From: an uncultured Eggerthellaceae bacterium
GTDB lineage: Bacteria; Actinomycetota; Coriobacteriia; Coriobacteriales; Eggerthellaceae
DNA length: 64,000 nt
Direction of reading: 5' to 3'
Assembly: GCA_958454405.1 (NCBI GenBank)
Contig: CAUEBO010000005.1
Location: 1 to 64,000, forward strand
This document shows positions 16,109-24,359 of the stretch, piece by piece; within the stretch, counting starts at the first letter, position 1, and every line of letters starts with the position of its first letter. Under the pieces are notes generated by a model. It had not been told where the DNA came from. It was given only the letters and a program-made list of their open reading frames with translations, and did not search any database. A program made the translations under genes and the position numbers.

Positions 16109-16440
16109 TCGATCCGCGATTCCATAGCCGTCGCCTCCAGTTTGAAGATAACCGGGCGCAAGCCGTCGTTGCAGCTGCATATCGCCACGCCGGGCTGTTT
16201 GATCCAGTCGCCGTAGTAGAACAGGCCGCCATCGTCGCCAACGCCGTGCGCAAGCGCGAAGACATACTGGTAGATGGCCTTCCACGCCTCGTCGCACAAG
16301 CCTTCCGGCTTCGCGTAATCCGCGTAGAACACCTGGCCTTCTTGGAGCATGGGGCAGGGGCCAAGGCCCTCGACCCCGTATTCCGCAGCCAGTTCCTCGT
16401 CGAAGCTCGTTTTGAGCACGGTGATCTTGACTTTGTTCAT
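15994..16440 (-). CDS. TIGR04076-like small protein, 3' end overlapping mscL
   Basis: The 148-residue protein starts MNKVKITVLKTSFDEELAA and has CPMLQEGQVFYAD, CDEAWKAIYQYVFALAHG and CSCNDGLRPVIFKLEA, the pattern of the TIGR04076 family as I know it (function unknown, spaced Cys). Similarity fades after about residue 103. The remaining 45 residues are Pro/Ser/Gly-rich and are encoded antisense to the end of mscL, so they may be an acquired tail. It lies 17 bases downstream of nhaA on the same strand. Confidence 0.7.
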   Translation of the reverse strand: MNKVKITVLKTSFDEELAAEYGVEGLGPCPMLQEGQVFYADYAKPEGLCDEAWKAIYQYVFALAHGVGDDGGLFYYGDWIKQPGVAICSCNDGLRPVIFKLEATAMESRIDYEPARSTPEGRDVPAGSGSSAVQCGQRVAPSATSSKQ

Positions 16441-16456
16441 GACGGCCTTCCCTTCT

Positions 16457-17965
16457 TCACCTGGTCACAGCCTGCTTTTGTTCGTTGTGGCCCTCGTCGT
16501 CCCCGTCGCCTTCGTCGCTGTCGCAATCGGCGCACAGCGCCTCTTGGCGCAGGATGAGAAAGCCCGCGACGCCTGCGATGAGCGATGCCGCCAAAATGGC
16601 CGCCTTCGCCATGGCTATGGTGCCGGGATCGGCGAACGCGAGGTTCGTCACGAAGATGGCCATGGTGAAGCCCACACCGCCCAACACCGACACGCCGCCG
16701 ATATGTCCCCAGTTCACGCCCTTCGGCAGATCGGAGAGCTTCAGCTTCACGACGATCCACGTGGACAGGAAGATACCAAGGGGCTTGCCGAACAGCAGTC
16801 CGCAGAACACGCCGATGGTCACCGGGTTCGTGACGATGGCGATCGGATCCATCCCCACGAGCACGACGCTTGCATTCGAGAACGCGAACAGCGGCAGGAT
16901 GACGAAATACACGGGGATGTGAAGACGGTAATCGAGGCGGGTTATGGGAGGGATGGACAGCCGCGACACGCGGCCGATCTCCGTCACTTCGGCCAGATAC
17001 TCTTTCTGCACGATGTCAGGCTCGCCGGGGTCGTAGCGGTCCTCGGCCGTGCGTGCGCGCGCCGCGAACCAACCAGGCGCGCGCTCGAGCCGAACCTGGG
17101 AGCGGGCGGGAATGGCAAGGGCCAGCAGCACGCCGGCGATAGTGGCGTGCACGCCCGACATGAGGAAGCATGCCCACATGAGCAGGCCCACGGCAAGGTA
17201 CGGCCACAGATCGTAGATATGCAGCCGGTTGAACACGACGAGCAAGGCGAACAGCGCAAGCCCGCCCAGCAGCCACGAGACGTCAAGGTTGGCTGTATAG
17301 AAAACGGCGATCACGAGGATGGCGATGATGTCGTCTGCGATGGTGAGCGTGGAGAGGTACGAGCGCAGGCCTGAGGGTACGCGGCTGCCCAGCAGGGCGA
17401 GAACGCCCAGGCAGAACGCGATGTCGTTCGCCATGGGAACGCCCCAGCCCTGCTCGAAGCCGCCGCCTGCATTGATGGCAGTGTAGACGACCGCCGGCAC
17501 GACGGCGCCGCCTGCCGCAGCGACGATGGGCAGCAGGGCCTTGCGCGGGTTCTTCAGCTCGCCGGCCGTCATCTCGAACTTGATTTCCAATCCCACCATA
17601 AGGAAGAACAGGGCCATCAGGAAATCGTTGATGAAATGCTCGAGTGTGAGATGCGGCGCGAATGGGCCGATGCTGAAGCCGATCTCGAACGTATGCCAGA
17701 ACTCGCCGAACGTCGGCAGCAGCGGCGTGTTCTCGATGACGAGGGCGGCAACGGCGGCGGCGAGCATGAACATGGTTGCCCGCGTTGACGAATGAGTGAA
17801 TTCGAGGAACTTGCGCTTGCGCCGATGATGGTGCCGAACTTCCGGTTCGAGAATGCGCTCGGTGGGCGCGCAGGCAGGATCGCCGGTCAGGCATGCAGGA
17901 ACCTCGGGCTGCTGCTCGGCGGGCCCGGCTTCGCTGGTATGCTCGAGTTCTTTTTTCGATGCCAT
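16457..17965 (-). CDS. nhaA: Na+/H+ antiporter NhaA
   Basis: The product (502 residues) has the NhaA fold: FEMTAGELKNPRKALLPIVAAAGG, PMANDIAFCLGVLALLG and TIADDIIAILVIAVFY, in which the paired Asp correspond to the ion-binding Asp163/164 of E. coli NhaA. IFVTNLAF lies near the end. It expels Na+ in exchange for H+ at the membrane. It is longer than E. coli NhaA (388 aa) by a hydrophilic 75-residue N-terminal region with a His/Arg cluster, a loop of about 40 residues and an acidic C-terminal tail. I chose ATG 17965 over an upstream frame that lacks family character. No Shine-Dalgarno precedes it, but TACACT (17977-17972) sits so that transcription could begin at the ATG, suggesting a leaderless message. 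Confidence 0.88.
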   Translation of the reverse strand: MASKKELEHTSEAGPAEQQPEVPACLTGDPACAPTERILEPEVRHHHRRKRKFLEFTHSSTRATMFMLAAAVAALVIENTPLLPTFGEFWHTFEIGFSIGPFAPHLTLEHFINDFLMALFFLMVGLEIKFEMTAGELKNPRKALLPIVAAAGGAVVPAVVYTAINAGGGFEQGWGVPMANDIAFCLGVLALLGSRVPSGLRSYLSTLTIADDIIAILVIAVFYTANLDVSWLLGGLALFALLVVFNRLHIYDLWPYLAVGLLMWACFLMSGVHATIAGVLLALAIPARSQVRLERAPGWFAARARTAEDRYDPGEPDIVQKEYLAEVTEIGRVSRLSIPPITRLDYRLHIPVYFVILPLFAFSNASVVLVGMDPIAIVTNPVTIGVFCGLLFGKPLGIFLSTWIVVKLKLSDLPKGVNWGHIGGVSVLGGVGFTMAIFVTNLAFADPGTIAMAKAAILAASLIAGVAGFLILRQEALCADCDSDEGDGDDEGHNEQKQAVTR

Positions 17966-18133
17966 GTGATCAGTGTACCGAACGGGCCGCAACCCAGGGG
18001 TCACGGCCCGGCAACGAACGCGCAATCGCCGCCAAATGCAGCGCGGCCTGCAGGCCCGCGATGCCGAGCGCGGCGCGGCCCGCATGCCGGCAAAGCCGGC
18101 AACGCGGCGCCACTCGCAGGTTCGTGCGGCCGG

Positions 18134-18550
18134 CTAGCAGCCGTTCGCGCAGGTGAACGACCGATCGTTGCGGCTCAGGCCATGCTTGACGCGGTCGGCT
18201 TCCTCGGAGGTCTTCGCATCGTTCCAGCGGTCCATCGTGCCCACCAGGTAGCCCGTGATGCGGCGGATGCGATCGAACGGGACCGGAGCCAGCTCGTAGC
18301 GGATTCCCACGTCCTGCCCATCGACTTCAAGGGCGAGCTCCGTGACGGTGCTGTTCGGATGCCGCCCATTGCCGCGATCGATGTACGCGCGAACCTCGGC
18401 ATCGCCCACCGGAGCATCGTCGTCGTGCGCGTACGTCACCGTCACCGACACGCCGTCGACCGTCCGGTGCTCCTCTCGCGCGCTCAGGATGCTGTCGCCA
18501 ACCTGCATGGATTCCGTGGTGCCGATCGCCTTCGCTTCTGCCGTTGCCAT
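18134..18550 (-). CDS. Small protein resembling the C-terminal part of anaerobic ribonucleotide reductase NrdD
   Basis: The product (138 residues) starts MATAEAKAIGT, with GAGGAG 8 bases before ATG 18550. Residues 85-130 read RIRRITGYLVGTMDRWNDAK and then EEADRVKHG, which closely resembles the end of class III reductases (R-x-x-GYL, RxNxxK, RVxH). The glycyl-radical loop and the four-Cys zinc site are absent: only one Cys pair (CANGC) ends the chain. The first 80 residues are unrecognised. It cannot be a reductase by itself. It might be a subunit-like or regulatory fragment. An inverted repeat overlaps its promoter region. Confidence 0.6.
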   Translation of the reverse strand: MATAEAKAIGTTESMQVGDSILSAREEHRTVDGVSVTVTYAHDDDAPVGDAEVRAYIDRGNGRHPNSTVTELALEVDGQDVGIRYELAPVPFDRIRRITGYLVGTMDRWNDAKTSEEADRVKHGLSRNDRSFTCANGC

Positions 18551-18582
18551 AAGGTGAACTCCTCGCTTGCTCAGTCTTCTAT

Positions 18583-18603
18583 ATGATATTAAAATCGTAT
18601 CAT
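18583..18603. promoter_or_regulatory. Inverted repeat at the promoter of the NrdD-like gene
   Basis: ATGATA and TATCAT are separated by 9 A/T-rich bases, 33 bases upstream of the start codon. It overlaps a minus-strand -10 candidate TATAGA (18583-18578). It could be an operator; the regulator is unknown. Confidence 0.35.
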
Positions 18604-18710
18604 TTAAAGACGGCGGCGTCAACGAACGGGGCGAAGCGCAGCGGAACCGTTAAAAAAGAGGCTCTTTCATTTTGCGTCCGGAAACCCCGTTGACCAAGCG
18701 AAGGGAAAAT

Positions 18711-18753
18711 GGCCGCGGCCGGTTCTTTGGAAGAACCGGCCGCGCTCCGTTTT
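18711..18753. terminator. Strong hairpin terminator behind the first reductase gene
   Basis: A 14-bp perfect stem (18714-18727 with 18731-18744) closes a 3-base loop. T-rich sequence lies on either side (CCGTTTT on plus, CATTTTCC on minus). It lies just after the minus-strand reductase stop at 18767 and can end that transcript. Confidence 0.75.
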
Positions 18754-18766
18754 GGATGCATCCAAC

Positions 18767-20494
18767 CTACAAGCTCTCGCCTGTGATCGCGCGCACCGCA
18801 TGGCGGGCGTACGTCATCGTCCTTCCGCTGGCCAGACCCGTGAACAAGTTGGGGTACGAGTGCGCGAAGAAGCCTCCCGACACATCGCCGACCAGGTACA
18901 AACCCGTGAACGGCTTGCCCTGGGCGTCCACCGGATGCAAGTCGGTGTCGACATGGACGCCGTCGAGCGTGCACAAGAGCCTGCTGCAGGTGCGCAGACC
19001 GTAGTACGGAGGGCTGTCGAGCGCTATCAGGCGGTACGGCTCCTTGTAGAAGTCGTCGTCATGGCCTTGGGCCGCAAGTTCGTTGTAGCGCGCGACGGTC
19101 TTGGCGAACGTCTCGGGCGGGATGTTGAGCTTCTTCGCCAGGTCTTCGACCGTGTCGGCGCTCTGCACGAAACCCGCCTCTTCCCATTCAGCGATGGTTT
19201 CGGGGAGCGTTTCGTACTTGCCGTCAGAGGGAGCACCGTTCGGGTACGGATAATGCCGCGCGCAGCCGACGGTTTCGAATTGCTTCATGTGCTCAAGGAA
19301 GTTGCTGTCCCAAATGGTGCACCAGCAATGCTCGGGCTGATAGGCCGCCGCATGGACAATGTAGTCGTACGGAGCCGATTCGTTGGCGAACCGCTCGCCG
19401 TCAAGGTTGACCTTGAGCCACGCCTGCGATCCAAACCGCACCTGCTTCTTGAGTTCCGGCCAGCCGAGGCCTTCCGTGCACGTCAGCGGAGTCTCGTCGG
19501 GGTACATGCCGGTGCGATCGAACACCATGCATGCGTGGGTCTCGTCGAATGCAGCGCCCATCCACAAGCAGGCCTTGATGCCGTCCCCCGCCGTCAGGCC
19601 AGCCGACGTGTAACCCGCCGGCATGCTGGCGAGCGTCTGCGGCTGAAGCGCCCGCAGCATGTCGATATTGTGCTGGTATCCGCCAGTCGCCAGGATGATG
19701 CCCTTCGAAGCCGTGAAGCGGATCACCTTTCCCTCGCTGTCCTGGGCTATGGCTGCGGTAACGTTATGGTCGTCGTATTCGAACTTCACCAGGGCGGTCT
19801 CGAAGCGGAATTCGCCGCCCAGTTCTTCGACGTACTCAGGCCATACCACTTTGCTTGTCCTGTCAGGGTCGTCCCACACCGGGCTGTGCCCGGACTGGAA
19901 TTTGGGATGTGCGGCGGGATCGTCGAACTCGGCTGAATAACCGCCCTCGAAAAGCAGATGCCCGACGTTGCGGCGTTCGAGCAAATCGGCGTACCAATCG
20001 ACCGCCTCGTGGCTCTCGTCGAGCCAGATTTTCACCAGACGCTGGTCCATGTCATTGGCGGCGTACATGGTGATGTAGTGGAGGCACGCCGCGGGATCGG
20101 GGCTGTTGTTTTCGGCTAGCTGGAGCTTCGAGCCGATGCCGCCCACATCATCTCGCACCATGCCCGCGGCACCGGTCTTCTCGAGCGTGATGGTCTTCAA
20201 CCCTTTTTCAAGACAGGTCATGGTGGCTACCATGCCGCCCGAGCCGGCGCCGATAACGAGCACCTCGGTTTCCACCGTTTCCTCGGGCTCTCCGACATCG
20301 GGCTCCACACCAAGCCAATCGACGGCGGGTGCCGCAGCGCCAGAAGACGGTCCCGCCTCCGCTGCGTTCTGAGAACCCGCATGTGCATCGCCTTCGGAAG
20401 CCGTGCAGGCTCCCAACAAACCCACGGCCGCCATGCCGGCCGTTCCCGCAATGGCTCCCTGCAAAAAGCTTCGCCTCGTCAGTTCGCTCCCCAT
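18767..20494 (-). CDS. FAD-dependent respiratory reductase, Tat lipoprotein (pair 1)
   Basis: The product (575 residues) belongs to the fumarate reductase/flavocytochrome c flavoprotein superfamily. A Tat motif TRRSFLQGA (6-14) is followed by a lipobox ending at Cys30, so it should be exported folded and lipid-anchored. The FAD site VLVIGAGSGGM lies at 78-88 and the C-terminal FAD motif LYLVGDVSGGFFAHSYPNL near 540. No heme or FMN-binding domain is fused, so electrons must come from a separate partner. In the active-site stretch RFANESAPYDY, a Tyr falls where fumarate reductase has its catalytic Arg, so another acceptor is expected. AAGGAGGAG precedes ATG 20494. A divergent LuxR-type regulator follows. 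Confidence 0.87.
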   Translation of the reverse strand: MGSELTRRSFLQGAIAGTAGMAAVGLLGACTASEGDAHAGSQNAAEAGPSSGAAAPAVDWLGVEPDVGEPEETVETEVLVIGAGSGGMVATMTCLEKGLKTITLEKTGAAGMVRDDVGGIGSKLQLAENNSPDPAACLHYITMYAANDMDQRLVKIWLDESHEAVDWYADLLERRNVGHLLFEGGYSAEFDDPAAHPKFQSGHSPVWDDPDRTSKVVWPEYVEELGGEFRFETALVKFEYDDHNVTAAIAQDSEGKVIRFTASKGIILATGGYQHNIDMLRALQPQTLASMPAGYTSAGLTAGDGIKACLWMGAAFDETHACMVFDRTGMYPDETPLTCTEGLGWPELKKQVRFGSQAWLKVNLDGERFANESAPYDYIVHAAAYQPEHCWCTIWDSNFLEHMKQFETVGCARHYPYPNGAPSDGKYETLPETIAEWEEAGFVQSADTVEDLAKKLNIPPETFAKTVARYNELAAQGHDDDFYKEPYRLIALDSPPYYGLRTCSRLLCTLDGVHVDTDLHPVDAQGKPFTGLYLVGDVSGGFFAHSYPNLFTGLASGRTMTYARHAVRAITGESL

Positions 20495-20620
20495 GGTCTC
20501 CTCCTTTTGCGATCGATCGGCAAGCATTGCGGCGGCTTGCTTGAAGCCGACCGCTCTGCCCTCTCGGGATCAACGGTACGGATTTGAAGCCGCACTGTCA
20601 CTCATGCATAGGTCCTTGCC

Positions 20621-20640
20621 GGGATGATTTTGCTCATCCC
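20621..20640. promoter_or_regulatory. Inverted repeat in the divergent region of pair 1
   Basis: GGGATGA and TCATCCC flank the 6-base centre TTTTGC, midway between the reductase start (20494) and the regulator start (20774). It is placed as an operator for the paired regulator would be, though it might be only a hairpin. Confidence 0.35.
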
Positions 20641-20773
20641 CCATTCATCCTCAGCGTCTACCCCCTTCTTGAACAGGAGTTTTCCTTGACAACTGCGAGC
20701 CTGTTCGAAGGATCGCCGGGGCAGCCGCTCGGTTTTGCTATAGAATGGGAGCGGAACGGCAGGGGAGGAGCTC

Positions 20774-22249
20774 ATGGGGATCTGCTCAACAACAGCGCAC
20801 CGCGAACAAGCTGCTGCCGTCGGCAAGCCCAAAGGTCGGAAGATGGCTGCGTTGCTTGGCCGCCTGCCTCATATCCCCCTTGTCTTCCTCGGGTTCGGCA
20901 TGCACCGAGCTTGGATCGAGATCGCTTTTGTCGGCTCGTTCGTCGATTTTCCCGCCACGCATTACAGCGGCCACGATTTCTTCGATCTGACCATCCTCGC
21001 AACCGCATTGATCTGCGTTGCGGCCTCGAAACGCATTGGCACGCTCCACGACAAGAGAGCGCTCCATTGGGCATGCGGCGTCTCGCTGATCGGCTCCACC
21101 CTCGGACTGTTCGCCTCCCTGTACGATCCCGGTTGCGCGGCCATGCTTGCCGTGCCGTCCGCCGTTCTCGGAGGATTCGGCATCGCGCTCATCATCCTGT
21201 TCTGGTCCGAGTTGTACTGCTGCCTCAATCCGGTACGCGTTGCGCTGTATTTCTGCGCTTCGATCGTGGCAGGCGCGGTCATCGTCTACATCTGCCGCGG
21301 GTTCTACCAGCCCTGGCTCTTCGCCGCCATGGTGTGCATGCCCGTCGCCTCGCTCGCATGCCTTCGGGCGAGTTTTCGCTCTTTGCCGCCCGACGAGCTT
21401 CCGAACCCCTACCGAGGAGGCTTTTCGTTTCCCTGGAAGCCCGTTCTGCTCATGGCCCTGTTCGCGTTCGCGTACGGGCTCAAGGAGTCTTCGCTGTACA
21501 TGAGCACGTTCGGGCCGCACTCGGCATTCGGAACCGTCGCGATGGCGTCGGTGGTGTTCGCAGGCGTGGTCTTCCAAGGCGGGAGATTCGACTTCAGAGT
21601 GATCTACCGGTTCGCGTTGCCTCTTATGGTAGGAACGTTCCTTATCCTGCCGAGCCTCGGCTTCCTGGATAACGTTGCGGCGGATTTCTGCATGACGGGA
21701 GCATACACCGCGTTTTCCATCCTCATCATGATCATCCTCACCAGCCTGAGCTACCACCAGGGCATCTCCGCGCTCTGGCTGTTCGGCATCGAGCGCGCCG
21801 TGCGGGTCTCGTTCAACATGCTTGGCCGACAGGCGGAATCAGCCATCTCGGAACTCGACTTCATGGGCAATCTGCCTCCGGGCTTCGTGCTCAATGCCCT
21901 CGTCATCCTTCTTGTGGCAGCGCTCACGATGATCCTTCTATCGGGCAAGGGGCTGTCGGACCGCTGGGGAGTCGCGTTCTTCGACAACCCGAACGATGCC
22001 GAAGACGACTGTTTCGTGAACGACCAGCACCTTGCCGCCCTCTGCAGCAACGTGGCGAAGGAGCATCGCCTTTCACAGCGGGAAGAAGAGGTGCTGCACC
22101 TGCTTGCCCAGCGAAAATCCATCGGGGATATCGAGGAAGCCCTCGTCGTTGCAAAGGGAACCGCCAAAACCCACATCAGGAACGTGTACCGAAAACTTGA
22201 CGTGCACTCTCGCGACGAGCTTATCGAATACCTCGAGATGCATTCGTGA
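20774..22249 (+). CDS. Polytopic membrane protein with LuxR-type HTH (regulator of pair 1)
   Basis: The 491-residue protein has about 400 residues with 10-12 hydrophobic helices, then a hydrophilic linker and a C-terminal LuxR/FixJ-type helix-turn-helix (HRLSQREEEVLHLLAQRKS to VYRKLDVHSRDELIEYLE, about 425-489). The architecture suggests a sensor that detects a ligand in or at the membrane and binds DNA directly. It is divergent from the reductase at 18767-20494, its likely target. GGGAGGAG precedes ATG 20774. It ends in a convergent gap holding an inverted-repeat element. Confidence 0.85.
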   Translation: MGICSTTAHREQAAAVGKPKGRKMAALLGRLPHIPLVFLGFGMHRAWIEIAFVGSFVDFPATHYSGHDFFDLTILATALICVAASKRIGTLHDKRALHWACGVSLIGSTLGLFASLYDPGCAAMLAVPSAVLGGFGIALIILFWSELYCCLNPVRVALYFCASIVAGAVIVYICRGFYQPWLFAAMVCMPVASLACLRASFRSLPPDELPNPYRGGFSFPWKPVLLMALFAFAYGLKESSLYMSTFGPHSAFGTVAMASVVFAGVVFQGGRFDFRVIYRFALPLMVGTFLILPSLGFLDNVAADFCMTGAYTAFSILIMIILTSLSYHQGISALWLFGIERAVRVSFNMLGRQAESAISELDFMGNLPPGFVLNALVILLVAALTMILLSGKGLSDRWGVAFFDNPNDAEDDCFVNDQHLAALCSNVAKEHRLSQREEEVLHLLAQRKSIGDIEEALVVAKGTAKTHIRNVYRKLDVHSRDELIEYLEMHS

Positions 22250-22335
22250 GGACGGTGGGAAATCCGAACGGCGAACACCGCCCCCCCCGTGCGACTAGCA
22301 GGCGTTCTCTCAGCTTCAAGTGCAGACCGGTCCCG

Positions 22336-22509
22336 GTTTTCTGAGCAGAAATCGAAGTTGGGTACACAGCCGGAATCGAACAAGCAGCGTTTTACCAGGT
22401 CGCGTTTATTGATCATGCCCGCAAACCGTGAAAAACGCGTTCACATGCCTGTTTTGCGAGGCTCGAAGCGCCGCAACCGATACCCTACCCCGATTTCTGC
22501 TCAGAAAAC
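22336..22509. repeat. Inverted-repeat element 1 between convergent regulator genes
   Basis: A perfect 19-base inverted repeat (22336-22354 with 22491-22509; arm GTTTTCTGAGCAGAAATCG), imperfectly extended inward to about 30 bases, bounds a 174-bp element. It fills most of the 348-base gene-free gap between the 3' ends of two regulator genes. Arms and interior resemble the element at 43205-43344. No open frame inside looks real. Confidence 0.65.
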
Positions 22510-22597
22510 AGCTTTCGGCCTGCATTCGCCCATGCCGTCCTGAATCAGAGGGTGCTTGCCGGCGCACCCACATCGACCGCCGTCAAGCGTGCCGCGA

Positions 22598-24061
22598 TCA
22601 CGCCTCGATGGATTCCACCAGGTCGATGAGCTCTTGGCGCGAATGGACCCCCGTTTTCGCGAAGATGCTCTTCGTGTGGGAGCGCACCGTGTTCTTGGAG
22701 ATGACCAGCTCTTCGGCCACATAGGGCACATCGCGGCCGCGCGCCAGAAGATCGAGCACGTCCGCTTCGCGCCGGGACAGCCCGTAGCGCTCCACCGCCA
22801 CCGCGCACCGGGCGGACACGGCGTCGGCGGCAGGAGCGTCGCCGGCCGGAATCCCAGAGTCGACCGAAACCGCGGCTTCCGCGCCTCGCCGCGAGCGCTT
22901 CCCGTGCGGCGCCACCATGGCAAGCGAGAGCAGGTACACCGCGACGAGCGCCACCACGGACAGCTCCGCCAATCCGACCCCCCGGCCCGCGCCCACGAAC
23001 AGGCCCACGACCGATCCCGCAACCGAGCTTGCATACACCGCGCCGGCGAACAGCCCGTACACGAGCACGGGCGGAAGCGATTGGTTGCGCGCCGTCCGCG
23101 CGCAGGAGACCACCATGAGCGAGGACGTGACCGAGAACACCAGGAACACGAGCGAAAGCACCACTTGGCGAAACGCCCCCTCCAACAGGGGAAGCATGAG
23201 AAACGCCGTAGCCGTGAGGGGAAACAGGATCTGATACAGGCGCATCAGCGTGACGCGCTCGTACAGAGGGCGCCACGTTGCCAGGAGAACGACGGAGGCC
23301 ACGAGCAGCCCGATCATGTTGCTGGCGTTCGTCTGCCCGAGCGAACCGCCGCCCGCCGCCGACCCGATGCGCACGACGCCCACGATGAACGCCGAGAAAG
23401 CAACGCACAACAGAGGCCGCCACAGCTCGGACGCGGCCTCGCGGCATCGATCGCGCCGCTGGCCGGGAATGGTGTCGAACATGGGATGGGTTTTCGGCAC
23501 GCACCGCCGGGCTGCGCACGTGAGCGCGACCGCCACGGGAGCGAACAGGAACAACGACGCCCACGGCGCCACGCTTTCCGGAAGCAGCTCCACGGCGAAG
23601 AACAGCAGGGCCGAAACGCCGGCGGCGGCGAACACGACGATGCCCGCCGAGAACACCTTCAACGCGGCGACCGCCTCCTGCAAGGCGCAGAACATGAGGC
23701 CGCTGCCCCACCCGAAGCAGGCTCCGGCCGCGGCCAGCAGCCAGGCGGACGGGAACGGGCCCGTCTGCTCCAAGGCTGCGAACGTCGCCCCGGCCAAGAA
23801 CAGCGCCAGCGCCAGCAGCGGGGAACGCCATGAGCGCGCCTTGGGACGAAGGTACGCTACCGCCCCGGCCGCCAACAGGGCGACGGGGAACGCCGTGCTG
23901 CGCACGAAGTACTCGAGCACGAACGCGTCCGGGCTCTCCTGCCCGCCCGCGAACCTCAGATAGCCTCCCCACAGCATCACCGAGGTGCACGCCAGGAAGA
24001 ATCCGTACGCGAACGTGAGCAGCACATGCTCGCGCTTCAAGTTCTCCAGAACGCGCTTCAC
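22598..24061 (-). CDS. Polytopic membrane protein with LuxR-type HTH (regulator of pair 2)
   Basis: About 487 residues: a multi-helix N-terminal region (first helix around LLTFAYGFFLACTSVMLWGG), then a 50-residue linker and a LuxR HTH, YGLSRREADVLDLLARGRD to FAKTGVHSRQELIDLVESI, at the C terminus. I start at GTG 24061 (MKRVLENLKREHVLLTF), behind a GGGAGGGGAGG stretch; an upstream start would add 19 unconserved residues. It is divergent from the reductase at 24360-26090, which it probably controls. A -10 candidate lies at 24141-24136. Confidence 0.85.
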   Translation of the reverse strand: MKRVLENLKREHVLLTFAYGFFLACTSVMLWGGYLRFAGGQESPDAFVLEYFVRSTAFPVALLAAGAVAYLRPKARSWRSPLLALALFLAGATFAALEQTGPFPSAWLLAAAGACFGWGSGLMFCALQEAVAALKVFSAGIVVFAAAGVSALLFFAVELLPESVAPWASLFLFAPVAVALTCAARRCVPKTHPMFDTIPGQRRDRCREAASELWRPLLCVAFSAFIVGVVRIGSAAGGGSLGQTNASNMIGLLVASVVLLATWRPLYERVTLMRLYQILFPLTATAFLMLPLLEGAFRQVVLSLVFLVFSVTSSLMVVSCARTARNQSLPPVLVYGLFAGAVYASSVAGSVVGLFVGAGRGVGLAELSVVALVAVYLLSLAMVAPHGKRSRRGAEAAVSVDSGIPAGDAPAADAVSARCAVAVERYGLSRREADVLDLLARGRDVPYVAEELVISKNTVRSHTKSIFAKTGVHSRQELIDLVESIEA

Positions 24062-24135
24062 CGGCCCGCACCTCCCCTCCCTCGCACGGACAGCGCACGT
24101 GCTCGGCGGCTCTCCCACGCCCGCAGCACGGGCTC

Positions 24136-24141
24136 ATTGTA
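24136..24141 (-). promoter_or_regulatory. Candidate -10 box for the pair 2 regulator
   Basis: The minus strand reads TACAAT 75 bases upstream of the regulator start, in the 298-base divergent gap between regulator and reductase. No consensus -35 was found. Confidence 0.35.
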
Positions 24142-24359
24142 CCGCACCGCCGCTCCGCCGGGTAATGAGCGAGAGCCCGCGGGAACTTCTGGATGAAAAA
24201 CCACCTAGGCTGGGTGAGGCCTCGTTTTGCCTGATGGACTACGCTCTTGGCAATGCGAGATTCCAAAGGCGCGCGCTCGGCCGGCATGTGGGAACGCATG
24301 GCTTCGAGCGCCGCATGCGGAAGTCTCGGGGAACGGGAACCAAGGAAGGGAGTTTCATC

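Noticed and set aside
18481..18500. Second copy of the CTCAGGATG repeat
   Set aside because: Only about nine bases match and it lies in the coding sequence of the NrdD-like gene without the flanking part of the repeat.
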